A stretch of DNA of 64,000 nucleotides from Chlorogloea sp. CCALA 695 (GTDB taxonomy: Bacteria > Cyanobacteriota > Cyanobacteriia > Cyanobacteriales > Chroococcidiopsidaceae): positions 39,850-103,849 of the forward strand of contig NZ_PVWN01000013.1 of the NCBI RefSeq assembly GCF_003003885.1, in the 5' to 3' direction. Positions within the stretch are counted from its first letter, which is position 1. Each line of letters opens with the position of its first letter. The notes under the pieces were generated by a model. The model saw only the letters and a program-made list of their open reading frames with translations. It searched no databases and was not told the DNA's origin. The position numbers and the translations under genes are program-made. This document shows, piece after piece, positions 26,759 through 35,532 of this stretch.

Positions 26759-27703
26759 TTAAGTCTGTAATCTTTTTTTAACCCTATCCCTAATTCTCTT
26801 AAGTAGCGTAAGTTTGAAAAAATTAATATCTATTGATTGTGATGACATATCAATACAGGCATGAGATAGTTCATAGGTCATTTGATTTAAAAGTATATTG
26901 GGAGTAACAAATTTCGGATGCTTAAAGTTATTTGTGTCAATTGCATAGGTAGGCATATTTATACAAATGTTTCTCTGAGTCTCAGCATGTGTGCCAACAA
27001 ATCCTATATTTGAAATAAGGTTTACTCTTGGTACTATCGCTAGACTATTTTGGAAAATACAAGTATACCACCACTGTATATCCCAAGTATTAAAGTTATC
27101 TTTAATTAATTGAAACATATTTTCATAATACTGGGCTATTCTTTTGTTAGAAAAAATCCATTTTAGTTGGTTATTGGATTTGAATGTTTCCCAATTTTGT
27201 ATATCAACGTCATATAATCTCCAAGCTCTTTTCCAAGTTGCCCAGCCCCACACAGGGTAATAATTAGAAAAAAAATAGCTTTCCTCAATGTTAACTTTAT
27301 TGTGCAAATAATTTGTTCCGCAAATCATCATTATTCTGGTATCGCTGTTGTAATACTCTAGCATTTTTTCACAAAATCTGAAAAAATCTGGGTGTGGAAC
27401 ACAGTCATCTTCAAGAATAATTGCTTCTTCTACAATATTAAATACCCAATTTAAACCACTTGAAACACGCAATTTACAACCCAGATTGACATCAGAATAA
27501 TTTTTAAAAACCTCACAATCCCAATCAACTTTCTCAACAATTGCTCTAGCTTTCTCGCATCTTTCTACTTCTTCAGGGAATCTTGCCCCATCAGCAACCA
27601 CTAATAATTTTTTAGGTTTGGCTTGGCGAATTCCTTCAAATACGATTTTTGTTAGTTCTGGACGATTGAATATGAGAAAAGCAACTGGTGTTGAAAAAGA
27701 CAT
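26759..27703 (-). CDS. GT-A glycosyltransferase, HlpA-like/unassigned
   Basis: A 314-aa protein of the GT-A type with features of the group sometimes annotated hemolytic protein HlpA-like: PVAFLIFNRPELTKIVFEGI at the start, LLVVADGARFPEE, and a metal-binding EDDC (EEAIILEDDCVPHPDFFRF). YPVWGWATWKRAWRLYD and FNTWDIQWWYTCIFQN are typical tryptophan-rich segments. It probably transfers a sugar; donor and acceptor are unknown. It lies 2 bp downstream of another uncommon transferase gene (27706-28644), so the two are likely coexpressed. Confidence 0.82.
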   Translation of the reverse strand: MSFSTPVAFLIFNRPELTKIVFEGIRQAKPKKLLVVADGARFPEEVERCEKARAIVEKVDWDCEVFKNYSDVNLGCKLRVSSGLNWVFNIVEEAIILEDDCVPHPDFFRFCEKMLEYYNSDTRIMMICGTNYLHNKVNIEESYFFSNYYPVWGWATWKRAWRLYDVDIQNWETFKSNNQLKWIFSNKRIAQYYENMFQLIKDNFNTWDIQWWYTCIFQNSLAIVPRVNLISNIGFVGTHAETQRNICINMPTYAIDTNNFKHPKFVTPNILLNQMTYELSHACIDMSSQSIDINFFKLTLLKRIRDRVKKRLQT

Positions 27704-27705
27704 AA

Positions 27706-28644
27706 CTAATTAAGAATTTTTTTAATTTGTTTAGCAGTACGCTTAATTTTCTGCCTAATCTCAGATATTGTAGTAATTTTATCAATTAATATTTTAATGA
27801 ATGGGTTACTTTTTCTCAATCTAATTTCATAAGTGAGAAACCTTTTAAAATTACCTCTCGCAAAATTGCGTTCTAATTTTTGGTTTTTAAAAGTATAGTT
27901 ACACGCAGGTAAGGTGTAGAGATACATTTCTTTTTCGGGCAATTTCTTATAATTTGAAAAAGATTCTTCATCTTGATCGTAACTATCAAACTTAACTTTG
28001 CGATGGGAATAATTATGATTTTGATGTACGATCATAAAAGTGTCTGATAAATCTATTACTTTAAATCCTTTAAGCCTGCCATTGTAAATCATCCATAAAT
28101 CCCAGCCCGCTCTTCCTACCATCAAATCTGGGATGTCTCCGTTTTGATATTGAGATTTAGGAAAAGCAAAAAAGTCACTGCCACTTTGGTCAAATGGAGG
28201 AATTACTCCAGATTCAACTACTAAACTGTCAAGTTCAGCTTCCCAGTTGGGGGTAAAGTTTATTGGTTCATCTAAATCTATATTTTGTCTTTGACCAACT
28301 ATTAAGTAGTTGTTTTTCAATAGATTATGTATTTTTGTCAGGCTTTGAATAAACTTAGAATAGATGATTATATCAGCATTAATGAAACAACAAACTTCAT
28401 TACTAGCTACATCTCTAGCTTTTTCAAACATATCATTGATAAAAGGAGTTCCTTGACGGGAAGTTTTGATGTCAGGTATATGAATAAGCTCTAATTCTTC
28501 AGCTATTTCGCTGGCTCCTGTGCAATCTCCAAATAATATTATCTCAGTTTCTTCATGGGCTATTTTCCAGCTTTTGATTGCATTGATTTGAGCAACTTTA
28601 GTTTTACCTGTAAAATCTTTTGCTGTTGTAAAAAATGTGATCAT
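27706..28644 (-). CDS. putative glycosyltransferase, unassigned family
   Basis: A 312-aa protein that starts MITFFTTAKDFTGKTKVAQI and shows IAHEETEIILFGDCTGASEIA, then EVCCFINADIIIYSKFIQSL, where NAD could serve as the GT-A metal motif, and SGSDFFAFPKSQY with GRAGWDLWMIYNG. This pattern fits a GT-A transferase, but I cannot place it in a named family. ATG 28644 is chosen because GGAGAG precedes it; an upstream in-frame start at 28686 would add 14 residues. Function is inferred mainly from context. Confidence 0.72.
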   Translation of the reverse strand: MITFFTTAKDFTGKTKVAQINAIKSWKIAHEETEIILFGDCTGASEIAEELELIHIPDIKTSRQGTPFINDMFEKARDVASNEVCCFINADIIIYSKFIQSLTKIHNLLKNNYLIVGQRQNIDLDEPINFTPNWEAELDSLVVESGVIPPFDQSGSDFFAFPKSQYQNGDIPDLMVGRAGWDLWMIYNGRLKGFKVIDLSDTFMIVHQNHNYSHRKVKFDSYDQDEESFSNYKKLPEKEMYLYTLPACNYTFKNQKLERNFARGNFKRFLTYEIRLRKSNPFIKILIDKITTISEIRQKIKRTAKQIKKILN

Positions 28645-28731
28645 CTCTGTCTCTCCAAAATAATTACAAATTTTGATTAATAACAACTAATTTAAATTCC
28701 AATCCTTAAAATTAATCTATTTCTTAACTGA

Positions 28732-29589
28732 TTAAAGCATGGATATAGCAGCATCTACCCAACAACGAGCGTATTTATAGTAAAAATAACGTTTAAGAAT
28801 CTTCAGCAAAAGTCTCACTGGTAAGGAACGATTTTCGTTAATTTTTGGAGTATAAATTTGCTTAAAAATATTTTGATATGCTAATACGCATTCTTCACTA
28901 GCATAAGTTTCTACTACCTTCACAATTTCCTGGGATCTTGGCAATCCTCCTGTACCTGTTTTATGATTATCGTGTATTCTATATATTGAGAAATAATCAC
29001 GAATAGGTGTAAATTCGCAGATTTTACTTGCTCTAATAAACCATTCCCAATCTAAAGCATAATTATATGATTCATTGATTTCACCTGCCGTTTCCCATAA
29101 ACTCCGCGACCAGAAAGTGCTAGGTTGAACAATATAATCCAAATAAGTCAATTTATCTAAGTCGAAATTAGGCGGTAGATAACCAGAGGTATTTTCTTTA
29201 CCCTCAGAAAAATGCAAGCAGCCTCCGTATATCAATTTAGGTTTTGTTGAGGTTTCTATCAAGTTAGCTACTTTTGATAAAGTACAGGGTAAGTACATAT
29301 CATCAGAATTTAGCCAAGCTAGGATATCTCCTTTCGCTATTCTAAACCCTTTATTAATAGCATTAGCTTGACCTTGATCTGCTTCAGAAACATAGTAGGT
29401 AATTGAATGAGCATATTTATTGATAATATCCAGAGTGCAATCAGTACTACCACCATCTATTACAATTAACTCTAAATTGGAGTAATATTGACCCAGAATA
29501 GATGTAATAGTCTGTTCAATATAACTGCCTTGATTGAAAGAAGGAATAACTATCGATATTAATGGTGCATTTAATTTAGGATAATTCAT
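28732..29589 (-). CDS. glycosyltransferase family 2
   Basis: A 285-aa GT-A enzyme with a textbook N-terminus: ISIVIPSFNQGSYIEQTITSI, LELIVIDGGSTDCTLDIINKY, DQGQANAINKGFRIAKGDILAWLNSDD (metal motif) and YALDWEWFIRASK. It should add a sugar to the growing lipid-linked glycan. ATG 29589 is preferred; the longer frame begins with TTG at 29616 without support. It is preceded by about 200 bp of AT-rich DNA, longer than most spacers here. Confidence 0.93.
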   Translation of the reverse strand: MNYPKLNAPLISIVIPSFNQGSYIEQTITSILGQYYSNLELIVIDGGSTDCTLDIINKYAHSITYYVSEADQGQANAINKGFRIAKGDILAWLNSDDMYLPCTLSKVANLIETSTKPKLIYGGCLHFSEGKENTSGYLPPNFDLDKLTYLDYIVQPSTFWSRSLWETAGEINESYNYALDWEWFIRASKICEFTPIRDYFSIYRIHDNHKTGTGGLPRSQEIVKVVETYASEECVLAYQNIFKQIYTPKINENRSLPVRLLLKILKRYFYYKYARCWVDAAISML

Positions 29590-29793
29590 AATTTTAAAAA
29601 CTCTGTATAAAAACAAATAACTAGCTTCTGTGTTTGCTTATTTCAAATTTTTCTGGTGCTGCTTGAGCTAATAATTACCCGCTTGTCGAGTGACAAATTA
29701 CAAATTTTTTTTTACAAGCAAAGTCAGCATATATTTTACATCAAATAAAATCGTCCAATTGACAAGGTAATTACAAATAAAAAACGAACCCAC

Positions 29794-31044
29794 CTAATTT
29801 ATCAGCAATTGATGATACAGATTAATATACTGTTGAGCCTGGAGTTGCAATGAATACTCTGCTAACGCGATCGCTCGACATTGTTGACTCATATGATTGC
29901 GTAGATTTTGATCCTCTAATAGTTTTACTATTCCAGTAGAGAAATCTTGTGCATTCTCAGGTTCTGCCAAGTAGCCAGTGATTCCTGGACGTACTAGGTC
30001 AGAAACGCCCCCAGCATTGAAGGAAACCATGGGCGTTCCACAAGCCATACTTTCTTGAAGCACTAGAGGCAGATTATCGGCACGAGTGGGGAAAACAAAT
30101 AAATCAGCAGATGAATAAGCAATTGCCTTGAGGCGATCACTACCTATATAACCAAGGTTAAAAGTGTTTATTCCCAAAGTTTCTATACTAACGGTACTAT
30201 CATCACCAATAGTCAATAGCACGATTTCAGCCTTGAGAGATTTAGGTAAACAAGATAGGGCTTTGAGTAATAAATCGCTCCCCTTTCGTCGGTCAGTTAG
30301 ACTTTGCGCTCCAAACATCAACACTTTTTTCCCCACTGGTAGACCCAGTAAGGTTCTACATTGCTCCTTTTCAAGTGGCTGATAAACATTTGTGTCAATA
30401 CCATAAGGGATATGATAAATCGGAAAGCGATTAAGCATACTCTGTCGCGCTTGCTCAGTCAACCATACGCTGGGGGCAACAATTGTGAGTTTAAAGCGGC
30501 TATAAATCCAGCTTTTTATTTTCCACTCTAAGTGAGTAGCATCCCTCTCAACAGCAGGCTGTGAATTAGGATAAGGACATTTCCCACATCCAGTTTGCCA
30601 CCTTGAACAGTCATAACTGTAAGCACAGTGTCCTGTGAAACTCCACATATCGTGTAGCGTCCAGACAGCAGCTTTATCTTCTGTCAAGTTAGGGAGAGCA
30701 AGATAGGAAAAATAGTCACTATGGAGATTGTGAAAATTTAAAATAGAGGCACGATTAAAATAGTCTTTCTTTGCCAATAGTAGTGAAGATATATTTCCAA
30801 TATCATTCAAACCAATTTTTTTACAACCCTTAGACAAGACACGTTCAAACTTGTTTGGCTGCTCAAGTTTTTTATAAGTTTTTGAAGCCTTAAGGCTAGA
30901 ATCACTATTATTAAATATTTTTCCATAAGCTAAAGTAGAATCAATCCCTAGGTCAACCAATCCCTGGTGAAGACGATCTGAAGCAATAAATGCTCCTCCA
31001 ATACCGCCCCATGTATTAATATGTAATACGCTAAGTGATTTCAT
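29794..31044 (-). CDS. glycosyltransferase family 4
   Basis: A 416-aa GT-B enzyme. The first domain has SVLHINTWGGIGGAFIASDRL and the conserved AAVWTLHDMWSFTGHCAY; the second has VLMFGAQSLTDRRKGSDLLL and FVFPTRADNLPLVLQESMACG (donor site, E-x7-E-like). A cysteine group (CSRWQTGCGKCPYP) is characteristic of this GT4 subgroup. ATG 31044 follows GGAAG by 7 nt; GTG one codon earlier is not favoured. Substrate unknown. Confidence 0.93.
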   Translation of the reverse strand: MKSLSVLHINTWGGIGGAFIASDRLHQGLVDLGIDSTLAYGKIFNNSDSSLKASKTYKKLEQPNKFERVLSKGCKKIGLNDIGNISSLLLAKKDYFNRASILNFHNLHSDYFSYLALPNLTEDKAAVWTLHDMWSFTGHCAYSYDCSRWQTGCGKCPYPNSQPAVERDATHLEWKIKSWIYSRFKLTIVAPSVWLTEQARQSMLNRFPIYHIPYGIDTNVYQPLEKEQCRTLLGLPVGKKVLMFGAQSLTDRRKGSDLLLKALSCLPKSLKAEIVLLTIGDDSTVSIETLGINTFNLGYIGSDRLKAIAYSSADLFVFPTRADNLPLVLQESMACGTPMVSFNAGGVSDLVRPGITGYLAEPENAQDFSTGIVKLLEDQNLRNHMSQQCRAIALAEYSLQLQAQQYINLYHQLLIN

Positions 31045-31140
31045 CACTTATCTTCCTCTTTATTTAGAGGAGGAACTGTATAAGCTATAATTGGCAAGTG
31101 CTGTCTCATTAACGTTACCCAACGAATTAATATAAAGCAT

Positions 31141-31995
31141 TCATGTAGCTGGTTTTATTGCTTCCATAAACAAAGAGTCAGGTTTGTAAACTGTGCCATC
31201 TATTTCTGTGTCTAGCTTAAAGCTGTTCCAGTCTGTTAGATAGCTTTCAGTGGCATTACGCTGAACTATATTTTCAAAACCACATTTTTCTAATAATACT
31301 GACAGCGAGTAGCTATCATACATCCACTGATGGATTTCACCACTTTGCCTAAAGCGTCCAATTTGAAGAGCAGTGTATTCTTTAGCCAACAAAAGTTTAA
31401 TTAAGGACTCTCGGCGGTAAGTTGAATAGCGAAAAAAAAGGTATACCTTTTTTAAAACCTGCTTAGGCTTACTTTCTATCACTACAGGAACTTGAGACTT
31501 TTGGCGTTGTTGATGTCCAAATGCGATCAATTTTTTTGCTTCACTTCCGCAGCGACTAATTACAAATTCTTCATTGGTAATCTTATCTTTGAAGAGGTAG
31601 TCAGCCATGTATCCACCAGCTTTGTTCCTTACTGTTTGGTCATACATCTCTAGTAAAACCCACTCATAATTTGATTGCCATTCTTGAGGAGAGTTGCTAA
31701 CTTTTTCAAAAGCTGTTAAATACAGGCGTGCAATTTGCTCTAAATCGGGAATAACTACTCTCAAAATGCCTTTAGGACGCAGTACACGATAACATTCTTT
31801 TATAAATGGTTCAGCTAGTGATTTTGGAAAATGTTCTAGTAAATGAGAGTGATATACTAAATCAAAAAACCCATCAGGAAATGGAATTCCTTCACTAAGG
31901 TTGCAAGATATAACTTCTTTAGCCTGCGAGTCAAAATCAATATTAGTCCACTTAGGATGGAAGCGGCTACCGCATCCGAGATTCAGATAATTCAT
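31141..31995 (-). CDS. SAM-dependent methyltransferase
   Basis: A 284-aa methyltransferase beginning MNYLNLGCGSRFHPKWTNID, with VISCNLSEGIPFPDGFFDLV, YHSHLLEHFPKSLAEPFI and ECYRVLRPKGILRVVIPDLE, the usual post-I order. The glycine motif is short (NLGCGSRFH), as in sugar-locus relatives. Its ATG overlaps the stop of the preceding methyltransferase gene by four bases (ATGA), so the two should be translated together. Placement just downstream of wzm-wzt raises the possibility of a chain-end modification role. Confidence 0.9.
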   Translation of the reverse strand: MNYLNLGCGSRFHPKWTNIDFDSQAKEVISCNLSEGIPFPDGFFDLVYHSHLLEHFPKSLAEPFIKECYRVLRPKGILRVVIPDLEQIARLYLTAFEKVSNSPQEWQSNYEWVLLEMYDQTVRNKAGGYMADYLFKDKITNEEFVISRCGSEAKKLIAFGHQQRQKSQVPVVIESKPKQVLKKVYLFFRYSTYRRESLIKLLLAKEYTALQIGRFRQSGEIHQWMYDSYSLSVLLEKCGFENIVQRNATESYLTDWNSFKLDTEIDGTVYKPDSLFMEAIKPAT

Positions 31996-32900
31996 CTAAT
32001 TTTGCGGAATTGCACATATAAACTTTGCCCAGTCAAAAATTTCCTAATACCTGCATTAAGTAGTAGTTTGTAAGGATTCAGAGTATAACGATTAAACAAC
32101 AGTTTTGCCCAAGGAGACACAGACTGTAATTTATTACTATATGAAGTAACATACCCTGACACGTGATATTTAGCTAGTGGTTCCCGAATAACTTTTTCGA
32201 GTCTTATAGGAAAAATATTTTCTAAAGCTCTAAGTGAAGCCTCTGACCATTGCGTCATGTGATGTGGAGGCATATCAAGTAAAGTGTATTGGTATTTTAG
32301 GAAGCTTTCTGAATTGGGTACACATAATATCAAAATGCCATTTTTCTTTAAGATTTTAAGAGATAGTTTAATAAAATTTCTCGGATTTGGCGTGTGTTCG
32401 AGAACTTGAAAACTACAAACAGCATCCGCAGATTCAGGATATAAATCAGCAAAATCCTGCAAACTCATGTACTTTACGGGCAATTTTTTTTGTTGAGCAA
32501 TCTTAACTGCTGCTGCATTGAGTTCGATGCCTGTAACGTCGAATCCAGCGTCTAATCCTGCCTGTACAAATGAGCCGAATGCACATCCTATTTCTAGGAT
32601 ATGCTTACACTTTAAAAAGTTACGTAAAGCAATTTTATGCTCCCACTTCTCAGGCATATAAAACCAATCAAATTTCTGTAATTGTTCGTAGAGTTTACCA
32701 GAACCTGCAATATTTGGCGGTGAAAAGAACTTTAAATACGTTTGATTACATTGATACAAATAAACTTGTCTGTAACCTTGAAGTTCAGCAGTAATATCTA
32801 TATGAAAGTCTCGCTGCCAATCATTTATAAGTTGAGACGATTCAATAGTTTTTACCAGCGTTATATCCTTAGAACCAGTGAGGGGACTTACAACAACCAT
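31992..32900 (-). CDS. SAM-dependent methyltransferase
   Basis: A 302-aa methyltransferase. About 95 N-terminal residues, predicted to be acceptor-binding or structural (ELQGYRQVYLYQCNQTYLKFF), precede the SAM fold: HILEIGCAFGSFVQAGLDAG, VTGIELNAAAVKIAQQK, ADAVCSFQVLEHTPNPRNFI and LKKNGILILCVPNSESFLKY. The layout resembles methyltransferases of lipopolysaccharide and glycopeptide loci. It follows wzt by about 55 bp and overlaps the next methyltransferase gene by 4 bp. Confidence 0.9.
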   Translation of the reverse strand: MVVVSPLTGSKDITLVKTIESSQLINDWQRDFHIDITAELQGYRQVYLYQCNQTYLKFFSPPNIAGSGKLYEQLQKFDWFYMPEKWEHKIALRNFLKCKHILEIGCAFGSFVQAGLDAGFDVTGIELNAAAVKIAQQKKLPVKYMSLQDFADLYPESADAVCSFQVLEHTPNPRNFIKLSLKILKKNGILILCVPNSESFLKYQYTLLDMPPHHMTQWSEASLRALENIFPIRLEKVIREPLAKYHVSGYVTSYSNKLQSVSPWAKLLFNRYTLNPYKLLLNAGIRKFLTGQSLYVQFRKIR

Positions 32901-32956
32901 AGCTACTTCCTTAATTTTATTATTTAGTTGACTTTTTATTAAAGTCTAATTAGTCT

Positions 32957-34231
32957 TTACAACTGTTGTATGCTCCATCCACAATTTGCGAACACACATC
33001 CATAATCTAAACCTTCATACATTGAGAACTCAGACCCTATATCCGTAATAGTAAAGCTACATACATTATCTAACTGATCTACAACTTGAATTTTTGGAAT
33101 GTGCATTGCTATCAAAAATGAATATTGACCAGGAGTCAAAAATGTATCAGGTATTTTAAGAGTTGCTACAAAAGTATTTTTATTGTAATCCAAGCTTTCA
33201 GGTTGCTTTAATGCAGTTTGACTAGTAAATACTTTTCTTCCAATTTTATCTTTTACCGCAATTCCTAGTAAAACATCATTTAAGTTCTTTTTAATTTTGT
33301 AGATAATTTCCAAATATATGGGTTCATTATGGGTAAATACTCCGGTGGAAAGCCCGGAAGCATTAATAGTTTTAGCCTCGCTGACAAAAACGCTTTTTTC
33401 TGTTTCTAATAATTCTGCTCGAACGAAATTATTTTCTTCACCTAAACCTATCGTTTTTATATAAAAAGAGATAATATGTTCAGCATTTCCTTCTTGAACT
33501 ACAGAACCTTTATTTAGCATCAAAGCTTTAGTACAAAGTTGAGTAATCATTCCCATTTGGTGACTAACGAACAAAACTGTCCGTCCTTCTTTTCCAACTT
33601 CTTCCATCTTTCCCAAGCATTTCTTCTGAAACTGAGTATCGCCTACCGCTAATACCTCATCTATAATCAAAATTTCTGGCTCTAAATGCGCTGCTACAGC
33701 AAAAGCGAGACGTACATACATCCCTGAAGAATAACGCTTTACTGGTGTATCTAAAAACTTTTCTACTTCAGCAAAAGCAACTATTTCATCAAACTTTTTT
33801 TTAATTTCAAACTTGCTCATTCCCAAAATAGAACCGTTGAGATAGATATTTTCTCGTCCGGTTAATTCGGGGTGAAATCCTGTGCCTACTTCTAATAAAC
33901 TTGCTATGCGCCCTTTAATTGAAATGCGCCCTGTTGTAGGTTCGGTAATGCGGCTGAGAACTTTGAGTAAAGTTGACTTTCCTGCGCCATTTCTACCAAT
34001 AAATCCTACACGATCGCCTTGTTTGATTTCAAATGATACATCTTTTAATGCCCAAAATTCTTCTAAGTCTGGGAGCGGTGCTTTTTTGGCAAAAGGATTC
34101 AATGCCTGACGACTAATAGACTTTGCTGTACTAGCTAATACATCCCGTAACGTTGCGTAATGCTCTTGCTTTTGCTGACCTAAAATGTATTTTTTGCTGA
34201 GATTTTCAACTCGAATTACTGTATCTGACAT
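32957..34231 (-). CDS. wzt: polysaccharide ABC transporter ATP-binding protein with C-terminal extension
   Basis: A 424-aa nucleotide-binding subunit of a Wzm/Wzt exporter. Walker A GRNGAGKST is at 79-87, the signature YSSGM at 167-171, Walker B ILIIDE at 187-192, and VSHQM is the H-loop. After the NBD (about residue 260) there is a further 160-residue domain rich in beta strands (VFTHNEPIYLEIIYKIKK, FVATLKIPDTFLTPGQYSFLIAM), like the Wzt-C carbohydrate-binding domain that recognises the finished chain end in systems such as E. coli O9a. It lies 15 bp after wzm on the same strand. Confidence 0.95.
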   Translation of the reverse strand: MSDTVIRVENLSKKYILGQQKQEHYATLRDVLASTAKSISRQALNPFAKKAPLPDLEEFWALKDVSFEIKQGDRVGFIGRNGAGKSTLLKVLSRITEPTTGRISIKGRIASLLEVGTGFHPELTGRENIYLNGSILGMSKFEIKKKFDEIVAFAEVEKFLDTPVKRYSSGMYVRLAFAVAAHLEPEILIIDEVLAVGDTQFQKKCLGKMEEVGKEGRTVLFVSHQMGMITQLCTKALMLNKGSVVQEGNAEHIISFYIKTIGLGEENNFVRAELLETEKSVFVSEAKTINASGLSTGVFTHNEPIYLEIIYKIKKNLNDVLLGIAVKDKIGRKVFTSQTALKQPESLDYNKNTFVATLKIPDTFLTPGQYSFLIAMHIPKIQVVDQLDNVCSFTITDIGSEFSMYEGLDYGCVFANCGWSIQQL

Positions 34232-34246
34232 TTTTGTATTTGTTGC

Positions 34247-35077
34247 TTAAATCACATCAGCAAAAGAGCGTTCAGTTCTGCGGAAGTACCAAATTCCACT
34301 AATGAATAACAATACTACTAATCCGGTAGAAAGTATAAATCCTGGTAGATATATTTGGGCTTCTCCACCTAAAATTGCCCAGCGAAAGCCATCAATTACT
34401 CCCACCATTGGATTGATTGAATACAGCAAACGCCATTTTTCTGGCACAATACTACTGCTAAAACCTACTGGAGAAATGTACAAACCAAATTGGGCGATAA
34501 ATGGCACAATATAGCGAAAATCGCGGTATTTGACATTCAATGCTGCTAACCACAACCCCGCACCCATTGAAGCCGCAAAAGCAATAATAATAAAGGCTGG
34601 CAATGTTAAAATTCGCCAACTAGGAACAAAGTTGTACCATGCCATTAGCGCTAACAAGATCATCCCAGAAATGAGAAAATCTACAAAGCTAACAATTACC
34701 GAACTTGTGGGGACAATCAAGCGCGGAAAGTAGATTTTAGAAACTAAGTTAGCGTTATTTATTAAGCTGTTGCTACACTCTGTTAGCGCATTAGAGAAAA
34801 ATTGCCAGGGTAGCATCGCTGCAAATACTAAAATAGGATAAGGCGCACTAGATGGTAGTTTAGCTAAGTTACCAAACACAACTGTAAATACAACCATTGT
34901 TAAAAACGGTCGGATTAATGCCCAAAATATCCCAATAGCTGTTTGCTTGTACCTAACTAAAATATCGCGCCAGGCGAGAAAATAAAATAATTCTCGATAC
35001 TTCCACAAGTCCTGCCAATACTGTTTTTCGGTGCGTCCTGCTTCAATTATTAGTTCGGATTGGCTACTATCTACCAT
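34247..35077 (-). CDS. wzm: polysaccharide ABC transporter permease
   Basis: A 276-aa ABC-2 type permease with six predicted helices (for example TAIGIFWALIRPFLTMVVFTVV, VSFVDFLISGMILLALMAW, FILSTGLVVLLFISGIWYF). LFYFLAWRDILVRYKQTAIG and ISPVGFSSSIVPEKWRLLYSINPMVGVIDGFRW are hallmarks of O-antigen exporters. With Wzt it would flip the lipid-linked polysaccharide across the inner membrane. It is the first gene of the long leftward polysaccharide series; the promoter should lie in the 455-bp spacer before it. Confidence 0.95.
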   Translation of the reverse strand: MVDSSQSELIIEAGRTEKQYWQDLWKYRELFYFLAWRDILVRYKQTAIGIFWALIRPFLTMVVFTVVFGNLAKLPSSAPYPILVFAAMLPWQFFSNALTECSNSLINNANLVSKIYFPRLIVPTSSVIVSFVDFLISGMILLALMAWYNFVPSWRILTLPAFIIIAFAASMGAGLWLAALNVKYRDFRYIVPFIAQFGLYISPVGFSSSIVPEKWRLLYSINPMVGVIDGFRWAILGGEAQIYLPGFILSTGLVVLLFISGIWYFRRTERSFADVI

Positions 35078-35532
35078 AATTTTAAATTATTGTTTACACT
35101 TGTTTTACTCATCTTTTGGCAAACAAGTGAGTGGTTTTTCCTTGTTTTTTAAAGTTTGTCATCTATCGTTAAATAAAGCTTACAATAGCAATTAAATAAC
35201 TAATTTATTCAGTTATTTTTAAATTTATACTATCCCAATCAATTCTCCGTATTCGTGATTCTAAGTTAATTACTTTTTATAGCTTTTAAATTAGCTTTAC
35301 GAAAAACTCCTAGAGATTATAACCTATTGATTCAGTAATTACAGCCGTATTTTTACTGATATTAGAAAAACGAGTTGATGAAAAGTTACAATCAGTAGTA
35401 GGGTGTTAGGGTGAGTAGAGGCAAAAATCTGATAGCGCGATCGCACTATCAGATTTTTGAATTGGTCGTACAAGAGTTAAGCTAAAAGATGGTAGCGATC
35501 GCCAGTTATTCAAAACTATATAGAAATCGTTA
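35078..35532. other. divergent spacer between wzm and terC
   Basis: About 455 bp without a supported gene. It must hold the start signals of the leftward polysaccharide series and rightward terC. An almost perfect inverted repeat (35423-35458) with a HIP1 octamer in its centre is annotated separately. Confidence 0.5.
35423..35458. repeat. 13-bp inverted repeat around a HIP1 site
   Basis: AAAAATCTGATAG (35423-35435) and CTATCAGATTTTT (35446-35458) are exact inverted copies, separated by ten bases that contain GCGATCGC, itself a palindrome. As RNA it would form a strong stem with A/U ends and could act as a two-way terminator, or as DNA a regulator site about 75 bp upstream of terC. Confidence 0.7.
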
